Part shown: one piece after another, positions 63,717 to 64,000 of the stretch
How the letters are laid out: the number at the start of each line of letters is the position of its first letter
How positions within the stretch are numbered: position 1 is the first letter of the stretch
From: Chionis minor
Taxonomy: Eukaryota; Chordata; Aves; Charadriiformes; Chionididae
Length of the DNA: 64,000 nucleotides
Assembly: GCA_013398295.1 (NCBI GenBank)
Contig: VZSF01008497.1
Location: forward strand, 62,001 to 126,000
Direction: 5' to 3'
The notes under the pieces: generated by a model
The model's database searches: none
Told to the model about the DNA's origin: nothing
What the model saw: only the letters and a program-made list of their open reading frames with translations
Made by a program: the position numbers and the translations under genes

Positions 63717-64000
63717 GTTGGTTCTATTGTTTTACTTCTGTTTGTCTTCGGGGTTTGTTAAGAAAACTTAAGAGTAATTGCTTTAAGTAGTCAATTTCAT
63801 CTAAGAAATCTGTATGGTTTTAGATCTGCGAAGAAGAACAAGGATCTAAAGTTATTAGCATAGAAATTGTGTAAAAGAGAGTACAAAGAAGTAGCGAATG
63901 TTATTGTAATAAGGTTTCCAAGTAGCCCAACTGCTGTAATGTAAGGGGGTTAAGTTCATCTTAAAGAGAAAATTTTCAGTACTATTACAGCCTAGTTTTT
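63717..64000 (+). other. DMXL1: DMXL1 intron 28, truncated by window end
   Basis: AT-rich sequence after the last visible exon, with no further exon or repeat seen. Confidence 0.7.

Noticed and set aside
1..64000. CRISPR array, bacterial operon or integrated bacterial/phage system
   Set aside because: No spaced repeats, no long uninterrupted prokaryotic-type genes; spliced exons, CR1 and LTRs show ordinary vertebrate DNA.

Overview
This is a stretch of bird nuclear genome. It holds CR1 LINE fragments with the avian-type 3' end (ATTCTGTG repeats), ERVL-like solo LTRs, long AT-rich introns and one CpG-island promoter. I cannot name the species. DMXL1 is Z-linked in chicken, so a Z-chromosome origin is plausible, but nothing in the sequence proves it.

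Layout. Positions 1-6950 look intergenic, with no gene I can support. A CpG island (about 6960-7770) with NRF1-type, GC-box and inverted CCAAT motifs is the likely promoter of the single gene in the window. That gene is DMXL1 (Dmx-like 1, a rabconnectin-3-alpha paralogue and Rav1 homologue) on the plus strand. I could place 27 consecutive coding exons between 16908 and 63716. All phases agree across every junction and together they encode about 2,349 residues. The first coding exon (the start Met and roughly 29 residues, by comparison with mammalian DMXL1) is not visible and may be lost at assembly gaps in the CpG island. The 3' end of the gene (roughly 650 residues) lies beyond the right edge. 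The protein is a very large WD-repeat scaffold whose family acts in V-ATPase assembly and vesicle acidification.

Intron content. The introns carry three CR1 fragments (one duplicated by assembly), two ERVL-like solo LTRs in minus orientation (one with a perfect 5-bp target duplication) and a possible third LTR remnant at about 51400-51640. Intron 2 contains an exact 1,999-bp tandem copy separated by one N, almost certainly a false duplication made when contigs were joined. A similar small overlap flanks the 6-N gap in the CpG island.

I found no bacterial-type system, CRISPR array or clearly new gene family. The most useful findings are the assembly artefacts, the missing exon 1, and several small regulatory or motif-level candidates.
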